The notes beneath the pieces are model-generated. The model made no database searches, was not told where the DNA came from, and saw only the letters and a program-made list of their open reading frames with translations. From contig NZ_LT964739.1 in assembly GCF_900240265.1 (NCBI RefSeq), forward strand, positions 675,948 through 739,947: a DNA stretch of 64,000 bases, given 5' to 3'. The DNA comes from Galactobacillus timonensis. Its GTDB lineage: Bacteria > Bacillota_I > Bacilli_A > Erysipelotrichales > Erysipelotrichaceae. Positions 16,514-25,626 of this stretch are shown piece by piece. Position numbers and translations under genes: made by a program. Within the stretch, counting starts at the first letter, position 1, and every line of letters starts with the position of its first letter.

Positions 16514-17749
16514 CTAGGAGGCCAGCGTCACGCTTTTAATGTGGACAATTTCGTTATCCACATTTTCCTTGATTTCATCGGATGGAACAAACAGTGTTCC
16601 GTAGTTGTAGAAAGCCGCTCCGACACAGTTCTGTGACAGTGCATACTGCACCTGACGGCCCAGAATGTCGCTGTTATCGACCCATTCGCTGCTCGCATCG
16701 CCAGCCCCGGCATCCACACTGCCAACCTTATAGGCCGCCAGCCCCGCCGACAGGCGGATTCCGCTGTCGCCGACGATGTTCTTCCACTCCTGCAGCGTTG
16801 ATTCAAACGGCTTTACCGGATGATTGAAGCCCCAGTATATCTGGGGAATCAGCTCATCGACCGTCCTGTCCGCCACCCAGTCTTCCGGCCAGGCATACAT
16901 CAGCTGATGGTTGTTATCGATATTTCCGGAAGGAGAGATCGAATACATCAGCGAAGGACCGTGTTTCTTGATCGTGTCGTAGATCTGCTTCACAAGGGCA
17001 TTGACGTTGTTTCGGCGGAAGTCATCGAGCGTCAGACTGCTGTTTTCCCTGAGGCTGAGGGAATAGGCATAGGCATCAAACTTCTTCTCCACACCCGAGG
17101 GATAGAAATAGTCATCCATATGGATCCCGTCCACATCGTAGCTGTTGAGAATTTCATCGATGACCGAGCAGATCAGATTGCGGCAGTCTTCATAGGCCGG
17201 ATTTAGATAGTAAAGATCACCGACCTGACGTATGCGTTCATTGTTTTCACTGATCCACTGCCGTATGGTCGAATCTTCCGGAAGACTGTCCACCTGATCA
17301 ACAGGAATCGAACGCATCGGGTTGATCCAGGCATCGATATACATGCCCCGGGCATGCGCCTTCTTTACAAAGACGGCAAGCGGATCATAGTCACAGTTTC
17401 CCAGATACGAAGACTTCGGATAGATCGAACTGTTATAGAACGCATCCGTATACGCCACCGCATGCACGAACACACGGTTCACACCGATACTCTGCATGTT
17501 GTCGAGTGCCGTATCAACGACACTGTTGAACGTTTCTAGGCTGATATCCTTGCAGTCGCGCTCATAGTCGAGATAGGACCACCACATGCCGTACTCCGGC
17601 GCGGCTGCCCTTAGTTCTGCTGGCGATGCGGAGGGTGATGAGGTTTCCTTTGGCATCGCTGTACTTCCGCAGCCAGCCAGCAGGCAGCCCACGGACAAGG
17701 AGACGGCAAGAAGCTGTTTCATGAATTTTGATTTATTGATTGCCTTCAT
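16514..17749 (-). CDS. GHL10-family (DUF187) glycoside-hydrolase-like lipoprotein
   Basis: A predicted surface lipoprotein. Starting at ATG 17749, a signal peptide (MKAINKSKFMKQLLAVSLSV) leads to the lipobox LLAGC with the modified cysteine near residue 27. The mature part has features of GHL10/DUF187 proteins: GMWWSYLDYE, VNRVFVHAV, ARGMYIDAWINPMR, YYLNPAYEDCRNLI, DVDGIHMDDYFYP (acidic residues at the barrel end) and LIPQIYWGF. These proteins are related to barrel-fold hydrolases acting on polysaccharide or peptidoglycan; the substrate is unknown. The start overlaps the end of the preceding gene by 17 bases. Confidence 0.82.
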   Translation of the reverse strand: MKAINKSKFMKQLLAVSLSVGCLLAGCGSTAMPKETSSPSASPAELRAAAPEYGMWWSYLDYERDCKDISLETFNSVVDTALDNMQSIGVNRVFVHAVAYTDAFYNSSIYPKSSYLGNCDYDPLAVFVKKAHARGMYIDAWINPMRSIPVDQVDSLPEDSTIRQWISENNERIRQVGDLYYLNPAYEDCRNLICSVIDEILNSYDVDGIHMDDYFYPSGVEKKFDAYAYSLSLRENSSLTLDDFRRNNVNALVKQIYDTIKKHGPSLMYSISPSGNIDNNHQLMYAWPEDWVADRTVDELIPQIYWGFNHPVKPFESTLQEWKNIVGDSGIRLSAGLAAYKVGSVDAGAGDASSEWVDNSDILGRQVQYALSQNCVGAAFYNYGTLFVPSDEIKENVDNEIVHIKSVTLAS

Positions 17750-18359
17750 CGGCGGCTTCCCCGGTAATGAATTCCGCATGCGGAAGGGTCTCGATCCACT
17801 TGCAGAAAATGCGCCATTCGGGCAGACGATGATCCTTCCGCTGGCGGTAGATCGTCTTCAGCTGACGGTAGTTTGTCGTCATGCGTGCAGTAAGCCGGAA
17901 GCCGGCCGGATTGGAATACAGAATCTCGAGATACTTCTGCTCGAGCTGCGGACGCAAAGATGCGTCCGTCTTTGCCTGTTCCTGCAGGTCGTTGTAGGCC
18001 TTTACCTTTTCCTTCATGATCGCGATGATTCTTTGATCGGTGTAGGAAATATATGCCTGATCCAGATCGAATTTCGTGATCCTGTGCATCGTCGACTGAC
18101 TTGAAACAAAGTCGAGGAAGTGATAGCGCTCCGCCTCGACCCATACCTTATTGGAAAATGTCACATCAAACTGAACAATGACACCGTTCAGAAAATTATC
18201 ATGACCGCTGCCGATGGGTGAGCGGGCAAGCTTCTCCATTGTCGGCGTAATCTCTGTCGTTACCTGCGAAGGGTCGACAGCAAAGGAAAATTTCGCCCCC
18301 TGCACAGCCTCCTCCAGGCCGTAGACACGTACATTTGAAACAATATCCTGCCAATTCAT
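17733..18359 (-). CDS. Uncharacterised protein, possibly ThyX-related
   Basis: A 208-residue soluble protein whose function I cannot name with confidence. It contains SPIGSGHDNFLNGVIVQFDV, then VEAERYHFLDFVSSQSTMHR (about 76-95) and a C-terminal block FRLTARMTTNYRQLKTIYRQR. The spacing of an aromatic-rich RY-HF-x-S-S-Q-S-x-M-H-R motif followed by a basic helix recalls flavin-dependent thymidylate synthases, but the canonical RHRxxSxNExSxR motif is absent. It overlaps the mnmG stop by four bases (ATGA) and the next gene by 17, so it is tightly embedded in the operon. Confidence 0.5.
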   Translation of the reverse strand: MNWQDIVSNVRVYGLEEAVQGAKFSFAVDPSQVTTEITPTMEKLARSPIGSGHDNFLNGVIVQFDVTFSNKVWVEAERYHFLDFVSSQSTMHRITKFDLDQAYISYTDQRIIAIMKEKVKAYNDLQEQAKTDASLRPQLEQKYLEILYSNPAGFRLTARMTTNYRQLKTIYRQRKDHRLPEWRIFCKWIETLPHAEFITGEAADEGNQ

Positions 18360-20233
18360 GCGGTAGTCCTTCCCTTTCCCTGTTTCAGTGCAACTGCCAG
18401 CACCATCAGATCCGCCGGATTGACGCCGGAGATGCGTGACGCCTGTCCCATCGTCTCGGGACGATATTTCATCAGCTTCTGCCGGCCTTCGATCGAAAGA
18501 TTTTCCACCTCGTCATAGTTGAAGTCCAAGCCGAGCTTCTGATCCTCCATCGCCTCCAGCTTCTTCGCCTCGCGACGTGCCTTGTCAATATAGCCGGCGT
18601 ACTTGATCTCGATTTCCGCTTCATCAGCGATCCTGGCATCGGCTTCGATGCCAGCCGCGTTTAACAGCTTCACACATGAAATATTCGGGCGCCGGATCAG
18701 ATCACTGGCATGCACACCCTTGTGCGGATGATCGCTGTAGCCTGCTTCATCGAGATATTCTGAAATCTTTGGATCGTCGAGTTCCAGCGTCGTCGCATCC
18801 AGCTTCTCTTCCAGATCATGAAGAGCCGCCATCTTCTTTTCATAGGCTTCATAGCGCTGATCATTGATCAGCCCGACTTCCCGGCCCACATCGATCAGAC
18901 GCTGCTCGGCATTGTCATGCCTCAGAAGAAGACGGAACTCGGCCCGACTCGTCAATAGACGATACGGTTCCAGCGTCCCCTTGGTCGTCAGATCATCGAG
19001 CAGAACGCCGATATACGCCTGATCGCGGCGCAGGATGACGGGCGGCTTTCCTTCCAGCTTGCGGGCCGCATTGATGCCGGCGATGATACCCTGTCCCGCC
19101 GCCTCTTCATAGCCCGAAGTGCCGTTGACCTGACCGGCCGTAAACAGATTGCGAATGATCTTCGACTCTTCCGTTATCTGCATCTGGATCGGATCGATCG
19201 CATCATATTCAATTGCGTAGGCATACTTCTTGATGATGCAGTGCTCAAAGCCCGGCAGCGTATGCGTCATCCTCTCCTGCACATCGCGGGGAAGCGACGT
19301 GGAAAAGCCCTGCACATAGGTCGTATCCATGCGCAGTGACTCCGGCTCCAGGAACAGCAGATGCCTCGGCTTATCCTTGAAGCGCACCAGCTTGTCTTCA
19401 ATGCTCGGACAGTAACGCGGACCGACACCCTTCACAACACCGGAATACATCGATGACCTGTTCAGATTGGAAAGAATGATTTCATGCGTCTCAGGTGTTG
19501 TCCAGGTCTGATAGCACGGTACCTGCTCAGCAAAGGGACGAATTTCTTTTGTCGTCTCACTGAAGGCAATGAAGGCATCGGTCCCTTCTTCCTTCACCGT
19601 CTTTGAAAAGTCGATCGACGCCGTCAGAACACGCGGCGGTGTCCCCGTTTTCAGACGCATCGTCGCAATGCCGTTATCACGCAGCGACTGCGAAAGTTCG
19701 TTGGTTGTCTTTTCACGGTCCGGGCCGCCCGGCGTCACTTCCGCACTGATCATGTTGAGACCGGCCATATAGGTACCGGTCGTAAGAATCACCGCATCCG
19801 CCGTAATTACCGAACCATCCGCCAGCGTAATGCCCGTAACGGTCTGATTGGTCACGTTGATCCGCGTCACCATCGCGGCCAGCACCGTCAGATTCTCCTG
19901 GTGCGTCACGACGTACTGCATCATTTCCTTATAGGCAAGCTTGTCCGACTGTACCCTTAGAGCCCGTACACCCGGTCCCTTGGCGCTGTTGAGCATCTTG
20001 AACTGCAGCGCCGTACGGTCCGCTGTGATCGGCATCTGTCCGCCCAGCGCATCGATTTCTCTCACAACAATGCCCTTGGCCGGTCCACCAACGCTCGGGT
20101 TGCACGGCATCTTGCCGATATTTTCCATACTCAGCGTCACCAGCATCGTCTTATGACCCATGCGCGCCGCCGCAAGCGCAGCTTCTATGCCTGCATGGCC
20201 GCCGCCGATGACGATAATTTCAAATTCACTCAT
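18356..20233 (-). CDS. mnmG: tRNA uridine-34 modification enzyme MnmG (GidA)
   Basis: With MnmE, MnmG adds the carboxymethylaminomethyl group to U34 of certain tRNAs, using FAD, NADH and folate. The 625-residue protein begins with the dinucleotide loop IIVIGGGHAGIEAALAAARMG, has NPSVGGPAKG near 45-54, a cysteine-containing YCPSIEDK near 280 and the TAGQVNGTSGYEEAAGQG signature near 370. The C-terminal helical domain has the MGQASRISGVNPADLMVL segment. Its start overlaps the preceding gene's stop (ATGA). No mnmE is in the window. Confidence 0.96.
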   Translation of the reverse strand: MSEFEIIVIGGGHAGIEAALAAARMGHKTMLVTLSMENIGKMPCNPSVGGPAKGIVVREIDALGGQMPITADRTALQFKMLNSAKGPGVRALRVQSDKLAYKEMMQYVVTHQENLTVLAAMVTRINVTNQTVTGITLADGSVITADAVILTTGTYMAGLNMISAEVTPGGPDREKTTNELSQSLRDNGIATMRLKTGTPPRVLTASIDFSKTVKEEGTDAFIAFSETTKEIRPFAEQVPCYQTWTTPETHEIILSNLNRSSMYSGVVKGVGPRYCPSIEDKLVRFKDKPRHLLFLEPESLRMDTTYVQGFSTSLPRDVQERMTHTLPGFEHCIIKKYAYAIEYDAIDPIQMQITEESKIIRNLFTAGQVNGTSGYEEAAGQGIIAGINAARKLEGKPPVILRRDQAYIGVLLDDLTTKGTLEPYRLLTSRAEFRLLLRHDNAEQRLIDVGREVGLINDQRYEAYEKKMAALHDLEEKLDATTLELDDPKISEYLDEAGYSDHPHKGVHASDLIRRPNISCVKLLNAAGIEADARIADEAEIEIKYAGYIDKARREAKKLEAMEDQKLGLDFNYDEVENLSIEGRQKLMKYRPETMGQASRISGVNPADLMVLAVALKQGKGRTTA

Positions 20234-21138
20234 AACTGCTTCAGCTCTTTGATCCAGGTTTCCACTTCCGGATCCTTCTGTTCTGTAACTACTTCAATCT
20301 GTACATGTTCCATGACGATGCCTTCCCGCTTCAGTTCCATCCGGTATGAAAGAAATCGGCCCATCAGCTGCTGGAACAGCGCATTCCTGGAACGGGCGCT
20401 GTAGACAAAGGGCAGCGCAATCGTCAACGTATCATTCCTGTATGTGTAGGCATCGGAACTGCCGGAGATCATCCGCAGCTCACTGTGCGCCTCTGTATAT
20501 GCACGCATGATATGATCCGCCCTGGCGGCGGCGCTCTTCGACTGCATCATCGGCGCAACTCTGGCGGCGATTTCCGCCATCTGATAATCGAGCATATCTT
20601 CGCCGAACTGTGCCTCGCACTGCTCATTCAGAGAAGCGCTCCAGAAATCGTTGACACCGATCTCTTCCGCAAGCTTCAGAATGCGTACCGTGGCACCGGG
20701 GTTCCCCTGATCGATATAGGTAAAGCTTTCCAGGCTGTTCGACAGCCGGATGCCCGCATCTCTTGGATCTATGGGCGAGCGGAAGAAGATCGCACCGTCC
20801 AGATAGAGACAGCTCATCTTTGCCGGCACCCGGTGGTCACGTGCCGAACTTTCAATGGCACGCTTCATCTGTTCGATATTGTCGTAGCCGTTCTTCGTCT
20901 CGTAGCGTTCCCACATCTTCTTCAGCGTCAGAACGCTGGCGGAGCGGAAATGGGCATAGCCGACGAAGGAGCGCTTGCGGCTCTGGGGCGTACGGGCATA
21001 GAAAAACAGAAGATCTCCCGGCTTAAAATCCGTGAACTCCGTCTTCGGCGAAAGGCGCCAGAAGTTCATTTCACGGTTGCCGCAGAGGCGGTGGTACTCC
21101 ATCATCTGTTCATCTGTTACGTACGCTATTGAACTCAT
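20230..21138 (-). CDS. Hypothetical protein with PUA/EVE-like N-terminal domain
   Basis: A 302-residue protein without a family I can name securely. The N-terminal part (residues 1-90) has an EVE/PUA-like pattern: an early tryptophan (NFWRLSP), F-K-P-G-D-L-L-F-F-Y-A near 41-51, then SFVGYAHFRSASVLTLKKMW. Such barrels bind modified bases or RNA. The middle is charged and helical; the C-terminal 100 residues contain alternating hydrophobic strands (DTLTIALPFVYSARSRNALF). It lies between fhs and mnmG, eight bases after fhs and overlapping mnmG by four (ATGA), so co-production with a tRNA-modifying enzyme is built in. Confidence 0.55.
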   Translation of the reverse strand: MSSIAYVTDEQMMEYHRLCGNREMNFWRLSPKTEFTDFKPGDLLFFYARTPQSRKRSFVGYAHFRSASVLTLKKMWERYETKNGYDNIEQMKRAIESSARDHRVPAKMSCLYLDGAIFFRSPIDPRDAGIRLSNSLESFTYIDQGNPGATVRILKLAEEIGVNDFWSASLNEQCEAQFGEDMLDYQMAEIAARVAPMMQSKSAAARADHIMRAYTEAHSELRMISGSSDAYTYRNDTLTIALPFVYSARSRNALFQQLMGRFLSYRMELKREGIVMEHVQIEVVTEQKDPEVETWIKELKQL

Positions 21139-21146
21139 ACTCTACC

Positions 21147-22814
21147 TTAGAAAATTCCGTAGCTGGATCCATCCGGATTGATTCCCATATGAACCGCCGC
21201 CGGATCTTTCGGAAGTCCCGGCATCGTCAGCACACTTCCGGTATACACCACAACAAAGCCTGCGCCCGCCGAAACCGACAGTGAACGCACATGAATCGTC
21301 ACATGTTGAGGACGGCCTTTGAGCTTGGGATCATCGCTCAGCGACAGCGGCGTCTTCGCCATGCATACGGGAAGACTGTCATAGCCCATGTCCGCAAACT
21401 GCTTCAGCTGTTTTTCGGCCTCTGGCGCATATTCAACGGCTTCCGCACCATAGATGGTTTTTGCGATGGCTTCGATCTTTTCCTTCAGTGTCGCTTCGAG
21501 CGGATACAGACAGTGGAAATCATTCGGCTCATCGCACAGTTCCACAACCTTTCTGGCAAGGTCGATGGTTCCCTTTCCGCCCTTTGCCCAGCCTTCACTG
21601 ATCTCTGCGCTGCAGCCCTGATCTTCGCACCACTTCTTCAGGGCATTCAGTTCCGCTTCCGTATCACTCGAGAAGCGGTTAATGCAGATGGTAAAGGGAA
21701 CGCCACAGGATTTGATCGACTCCATGTGCTTGGCAAGGTTCGCCGTCCCCTTCAGCATCGCTTCCACGTTTTCTTCATCGAGATGATCCAGTTCCACGCC
21801 GCCATGCAGCTTCAGTGCACGTACCGTCGCAACAATGACAACCGCATCCGGATGGATGCCGGCCGTGCGGCACTTGATGTCCATGAACTTCTCAGCACCC
21901 AGATCAGCCCCGAAGCCGGCTTCCGTAACGACATAGTCCGCAAGTTTCAGCGCCATCGTTGTCGCAATGATCGAGTTGCACCCGTGGGCGATGTTGGCAA
22001 ACGGACCGCCATGCACGAATACAGGCGTATGTTCCAGAGTCTGCACAAGATTGGGCTTCAGTGCATCCTTCATGACGACAGCAGCGGCACCATCCACCTT
22101 CAGATCCCTGACCGTCACCGGCTTACCATCGTAAGTGTAGGCAACGATGCAGCGGCCGATGCGCTCTTGGAAATCATGCAGATCGCGGGACAGGCATAGA
22201 ATCGCCATCACTTCCGTCGCAACGGTGATGACAAAGTGATCTTTGCGCTCGATGCCATTGGTCTTTTTGTCCTGGGCAATGGTAATGGAACGCAGCGTCC
22301 GGTCATTCATGTCCATGCACCGGGGCCAGACAACACGGGCCGGATCAATGTTCAGAGGATTGCCCTGATAGATGCTGTTATCAAGGACAGCTGCAATCAG
22401 ATTGTTCGCCGTCGTAATTGCATGCATGTCACCGGTGAAATGGAGGTTGATCGATTCCATCGGCACAACCTGCGCATAGCCGCCGCCCGCAGCTCCGCCC
22501 TTGAGACCGAACACCGGTCCAAGTGACGGCTCTCTGAGGCATGCCATCGCCTTTTTGCCGATCTGCTGCAAACCATCGGCCAGACCGATCGTCGTCGTCG
22601 ACTTTCCTTCGCCTGCTGGTGTCGGGTTGATGGCTGTGACAAGAATCAGCCTGCCATTGGGGTGCGTGTCAATCTCGGAATGAATCGCCGGGAGGATCTT
22701 TGCCTTATCGTTTCCATACGGTTCTACATATTCACGCCTGATGCCTGCTTTTTCAGCAATCGTATAGATGTCATCAAGCTTCGCTGCCTGAGCGATTTTT
22801 AGGTCATTGTTCAT
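21147..22814 (-). CDS. fhs: Formate-tetrahydrofolate ligase
   Basis: Fhs makes 10-formyltetrahydrofolate from formate, tetrahydrofolate and ATP, feeding purine and formyl-Met-tRNA synthesis. The 555-residue protein has the ATP-loop TPAGEGKSTTTIGLADGL (about 67-84), FGLKGGAAGGGYAQVVPM near 107-124, the FVHGGPFANIAHGCNS motif near 270 and the terminal MPGLPKDPAAVHMGINPDG. GGAGGA precedes the ATG. It continues the recR transcript after a 47-base gap. Confidence 0.97.
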   Translation of the reverse strand: MNNDLKIAQAAKLDDIYTIAEKAGIRREYVEPYGNDKAKILPAIHSEIDTHPNGRLILVTAINPTPAGEGKSTTTIGLADGLQQIGKKAMACLREPSLGPVFGLKGGAAGGGYAQVVPMESINLHFTGDMHAITTANNLIAAVLDNSIYQGNPLNIDPARVVWPRCMDMNDRTLRSITIAQDKKTNGIERKDHFVITVATEVMAILCLSRDLHDFQERIGRCIVAYTYDGKPVTVRDLKVDGAAAVVMKDALKPNLVQTLEHTPVFVHGGPFANIAHGCNSIIATTMALKLADYVVTEAGFGADLGAEKFMDIKCRTAGIHPDAVVIVATVRALKLHGGVELDHLDEENVEAMLKGTANLAKHMESIKSCGVPFTICINRFSSDTEAELNALKKWCEDQGCSAEISEGWAKGGKGTIDLARKVVELCDEPNDFHCLYPLEATLKEKIEAIAKTIYGAEAVEYAPEAEKQLKQFADMGYDSLPVCMAKTPLSLSDDPKLKGRPQHVTIHVRSLSVSAGAGFVVVYTGSVLTMPGLPKDPAAVHMGINPDGSSYGIF

Positions 22815-22861
22815 GGTTCATCCTCCTGCGTATCTATATCTGCTTCTAATTCGTTGTCTGT

Positions 22862-23458
22862 TCAGCCGATGCGGCGCCGGTCACTGAGGGCGTGAGACAG
22901 CGTCAGCTCGTCGGCGTAGTCGAGAGCACCGCCTGCCGGCAGGCCATGGGCGATCCGCGTCACCAGAAGAGAAGGGAACGATTCATGGATCTTTTTGCTC
23001 AGATACATCGCCGTCGTTTCCCCGTCCATCGTCGCATCCGTTGCAAGGATTACTTCTTCCGCCTCAGGCAGACGTTCCATCAGCGACGGAATGTTGAGGT
23101 CATCGGGAAGGGTGCCTTTGGATGCAGAGATCAGACCGTTGAGCACATGGTATACGCCATGGTACTGTCCCGTCTTTTCCATGACGAGAACATCTTTCGG
23201 CGACTGTACGACAAAAATCTGTTTGTGGTTGCGGGATGCATCTTTGCATATGGAGCATTCCTCATCTTCGCTGAAATTGCCGCAGATCCGGCAGTACTTC
23301 AGCTTTTCCTTCACATTGACCAGTGCCCTGGCAAAGGTGCGGACATCTTCTTCGTTTTCTGCTGCGATGGTCAAAGCGTAGCGCTCCGCCGTCTTTTCAC
23401 CGACGCCCGGCAGTGTGCGGAAGGCTTCAATCAGCTGCTGAAGACTTTCAGGATACAT
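22862..23458 (-). CDS. recR: Recombination mediator RecR
   Basis: RecR works with RecO/RecF in loading RecA at gaps. The 198-residue protein, started at ATG 23458, has the N-terminal helix-hairpin-helix LPGVGEKTAERYAL, a C4 zinc finger (YCRICGNFSEDEECSIC, near 55-72), the Toprim motif with VLVMEKTGQYHGVYHVLNG (E) and ILATDATMDGETTA (D-x-D-like), and the C-terminal Walker B-like ARGLPAGG-type segment, here AHGLPAGGALDYADELTL. It starts immediately after the ybaB stop. Confidence 0.96.
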   Translation of the reverse strand: MYPESLQQLIEAFRTLPGVGEKTAERYALTIAAENEEDVRTFARALVNVKEKLKYCRICGNFSEDEECSICKDASRNHKQIFVVQSPKDVLVMEKTGQYHGVYHVLNGLISASKGTLPDDLNIPSLMERLPEAEEVILATDATMDGETTAMYLSKKIHESFPSLLVTRIAHGLPAGGALDYADELTLSHALSDRRRIG

Positions 23459-23459
23459 C

Positions 23460-23759
23460 TCAGAAACCCGGTACCGAAATACCACCGGTTACGGCGCCCA
23501 TTTTCTGAGCGCGGTCATCGGCAGCCTTCTTCACAGCGTCGTTGACGGAAATCAGAATCAGATCCTGCAGCATCTCCTGGTTGTCCTTCTCCAGAAGATC
23601 GGGATCAATCTCGACGGACTGTACCTCGTTTTTGCCGTTGATCACGACCTTGACGCCGTTATTGGATCCTTCATACTGCGTTGCGTCGAGCTCTTCTTCA
23701 ATCTTCTTGAGCTGTTTCTGCATCGCATTTGCCTGCTTCATCAATGCCTTCATGTCCAT
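23460..23759 (-). CDS. ybaB: YbaB/EbfC nucleoid-associated protein
   Basis: A 99-residue DNA-binding protein that is found between dnaX and recR in most Bacillota. The N-terminal helix MKQANAMQKQLKKIEEEL is typical, followed by VKVVINGKNEVQSVEIDPDLL and the C-terminal helix LILISVNDAVKKAADDRAQKMGAVTGG. One base separates its stop from the recR start. Confidence 0.94.
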   Translation of the reverse strand: MDMKALMKQANAMQKQLKKIEEELDATQYEGSNNGVKVVINGKNEVQSVEIDPDLLEKDNQEMLQDLILISVNDAVKKAADDRAQKMGAVTGGISVPGF

Positions 23760-23773
23760 AGTTCCATCTCTCC

Positions 23774-25546
23774 TTATTTATGTTCATCATCAATGACTTC
23801 GATATTTTCCGCACCGAAGCCATCGACCAGTTTTTCAAATACATCTTCTTCCTTGGAAGCTTCCGATTCTTTCTGCCAGCGGCTGACCTTGATCTTCTCA
23901 GGAAGATCCTTCTGACGCATCCGTGCTACAAATGCCGCGGTCGCTGCCTTGAATGCTTCGCCTGTCACAGCGTACGGCATCTTGTCGATGCCATGATCCT
24001 TCAGGAAGAAGTAGAAGCCCTTGTTGAACTTCTCCTCCATCACTGCATGCGCCACCGGTGCCGACTTGCATACCAGCAGAATGACATCGGGTCCGGAAGC
24101 ACCAATCTCCGTCTGTATCAGCATGGACTTGTACTGATCCATACTTCCTTCATCAAGAATGGCAGATACTTTCTTCTGATCTTCCCCCTTGCATGACTTG
24201 TTCGCTGCAGCCATGATTTCAAGAATCTCATTCTGATCACATTCGTGAATGTGTACCGGTTCCATTTCCTGTACAGGTTCACTGTCACTCACTGTCTGAT
24301 CATTTCCTGCAGGTTCCCTTTGCTCGGGCTGCGGCGTTAGCACTTCCGGTTCCGGTACAGCCTGTGCCGTCTTTTCGATCGTCGGATTCTCTTCCTTCTC
24401 TACCTTCTTCTGCTCCGTCATAGACGGTGCAGAAGCCCGTGTCTTTTCAACGCTTCTTTGTTCCGGTTCCTGCAACAGCTGCATCATCTCAAGACATGCC
24501 ACTTCCAGACAGTCTCTTACCGAATAGGTATAGCGATACCTGTCCTCTGCTTCGGAAAGGACGCGGATCATGGCAAGCAGCTGATCCTTGCGGCAGTACT
24601 GCAGCAGTTTCTGACACTGCTCCATCGATGCGCTCTGCAGAAGTTTTTCGTCATCGGTGGAGGATGCGACAATCGCATCCTTGAGAATTACGATCAGATC
24701 ATGGGTCAGACGCCTGAGATCATTGCCGTGCTGCTCAGCATTCTTCAGACGGTTCAAGATCGCCGCTGTATCATGCGTGCATATTGCCGTGAGCAGGTTC
24801 ATCTTTTCGTCCATCGACGCAAGTCCGAAGATTTCGTTGATGGAAGCAGATGTGATGTGCTGCCCCGCATAGGCATATGCCTGATCAAGAATCGAAAGGG
24901 AGTCGCGCATTCCGCCATCAGCAAGTTCCGCAATTTCCTCAGCAGCGTCCGGATCAAGCTGGAAACCTTCCTTACTGCTGATATCCAGGAGATGTTCCTT
25001 GATCTGCTCCGTATCAATGCGCGTAAAGTCAAAGCGCTGGCATCTTGAAATAATCGTCGGCAGAAGCTTCTGCGGATCCGTCGTCGCCAGAATGAAGATA
25101 ACGTGGGCGGGTGGTTCCTCCAGTGTCTTCAGCAAAGCCGATGCAGCACTGGATGAGAGCTGGTGAACCTCATCGATGATATAAATCTTGTACTTGCCAA
25201 GCATCGGAGCCAGCTGGGCACGGTCAATCAGATCACGGATATCATCGACATGCGTCTCATTGGCCGCGTTGATTTCAATGATATCGGGATGGGTACCGGC
25301 GATCGCCTCCCTGCAGTTTTCGCATTCTCCGCAGGGTGCCTTATCCGGATGTTCACAGTTGATTGCACGGGCAAGAAGCCGGGCCATTGTCGTCTTCCCG
25401 GTTCCCCGCGGACCGCAGAAAAGATAGGCATGGCCAACAGTTCCTGTACGTATCGCATTCTGAATGCTGCGGACAACGTACTGCTGACCGATGACCTCAT
25501 CAAAGGTCTGTGAACGGTATTTTTGATACAAGGCTGGTCGTCCCAT
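23774..25546 (-). CDS. dnaX: DNA polymerase III subunit tau/gamma
   Basis: DnaX is the clamp-loader ATPase that also links the replicative polymerase to the helicase. I start it at ATG 25546 (MGRPALYQKYRSQTFDEVIG, 590 aa), preceded by GGAGAA; the open frame continues upstream without a good start. Walker A is FCGPRGTGKTTMARLLA (about 42-58), the zinc module has C-x8-C-x2-C (CEHPDKAPCGECENC) and Walker B is YIIDEVHQLS. The C-terminal third is glutamate- and proline-rich linker plus a globular end. No A-rich slippery site for a gamma frameshift was found. Confidence 0.95.
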   Translation of the reverse strand: MGRPALYQKYRSQTFDEVIGQQYVVRSIQNAIRTGTVGHAYLFCGPRGTGKTTMARLLARAINCEHPDKAPCGECENCREAIAGTHPDIIEINAANETHVDDIRDLIDRAQLAPMLGKYKIYIIDEVHQLSSSAASALLKTLEEPPAHVIFILATTDPQKLLPTIISRCQRFDFTRIDTEQIKEHLLDISSKEGFQLDPDAAEEIAELADGGMRDSLSILDQAYAYAGQHITSASINEIFGLASMDEKMNLLTAICTHDTAAILNRLKNAEQHGNDLRRLTHDLIVILKDAIVASSTDDEKLLQSASMEQCQKLLQYCRKDQLLAMIRVLSEAEDRYRYTYSVRDCLEVACLEMMQLLQEPEQRSVEKTRASAPSMTEQKKVEKEENPTIEKTAQAVPEPEVLTPQPEQREPAGNDQTVSDSEPVQEMEPVHIHECDQNEILEIMAAANKSCKGEDQKKVSAILDEGSMDQYKSMLIQTEIGASGPDVILLVCKSAPVAHAVMEEKFNKGFYFFLKDHGIDKMPYAVTGEAFKAATAAFVARMRQKDLPEKIKVSRWQKESEASKEEDVFEKLVDGFGAENIEVIDDEHK

Positions 25547-25570
25547 GGCTACAATTCTCCGATTGCATCC

Positions 25571-25576
25571 ATTATA
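25571..25576 (-). promoter_or_regulatory. Probable -10 of the dnaX promoter
   Basis: A perfect TATAAT on the minus strand lies 25 bases before the dnaX start codon and directly after the tadA terminator, so the dnaX-to-spo0J run probably starts here. A matching -35 would fall within the terminator stem and is weak. Confidence 0.45.
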
Positions 25577-25578
25577 TA

Positions 25579-25626
25579 TCAAAACGGCCGCTCCCCCGCC
25601 CGCAGTGGGCAAAGTGTACGGCCGTT
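25579..25626 (-). terminator. Terminator after tadA
   Basis: AACGGCCG and CGGCCGTT arms (25583-25590 and 25619-25626) with an inner GCCC/GGGC pairing, followed on the minus strand by TTTTGATATAT. The outer arm includes the end of the tadA stop codon. Confidence 0.75.

Noticed and set aside
23774..25546. Possible programmed frameshift in dnaX producing a gamma form
   Set aside because: I looked for an A-rich heptamer such as A-AAA-AAG in frame with a downstream stop in the middle third of the gene and did not find one.
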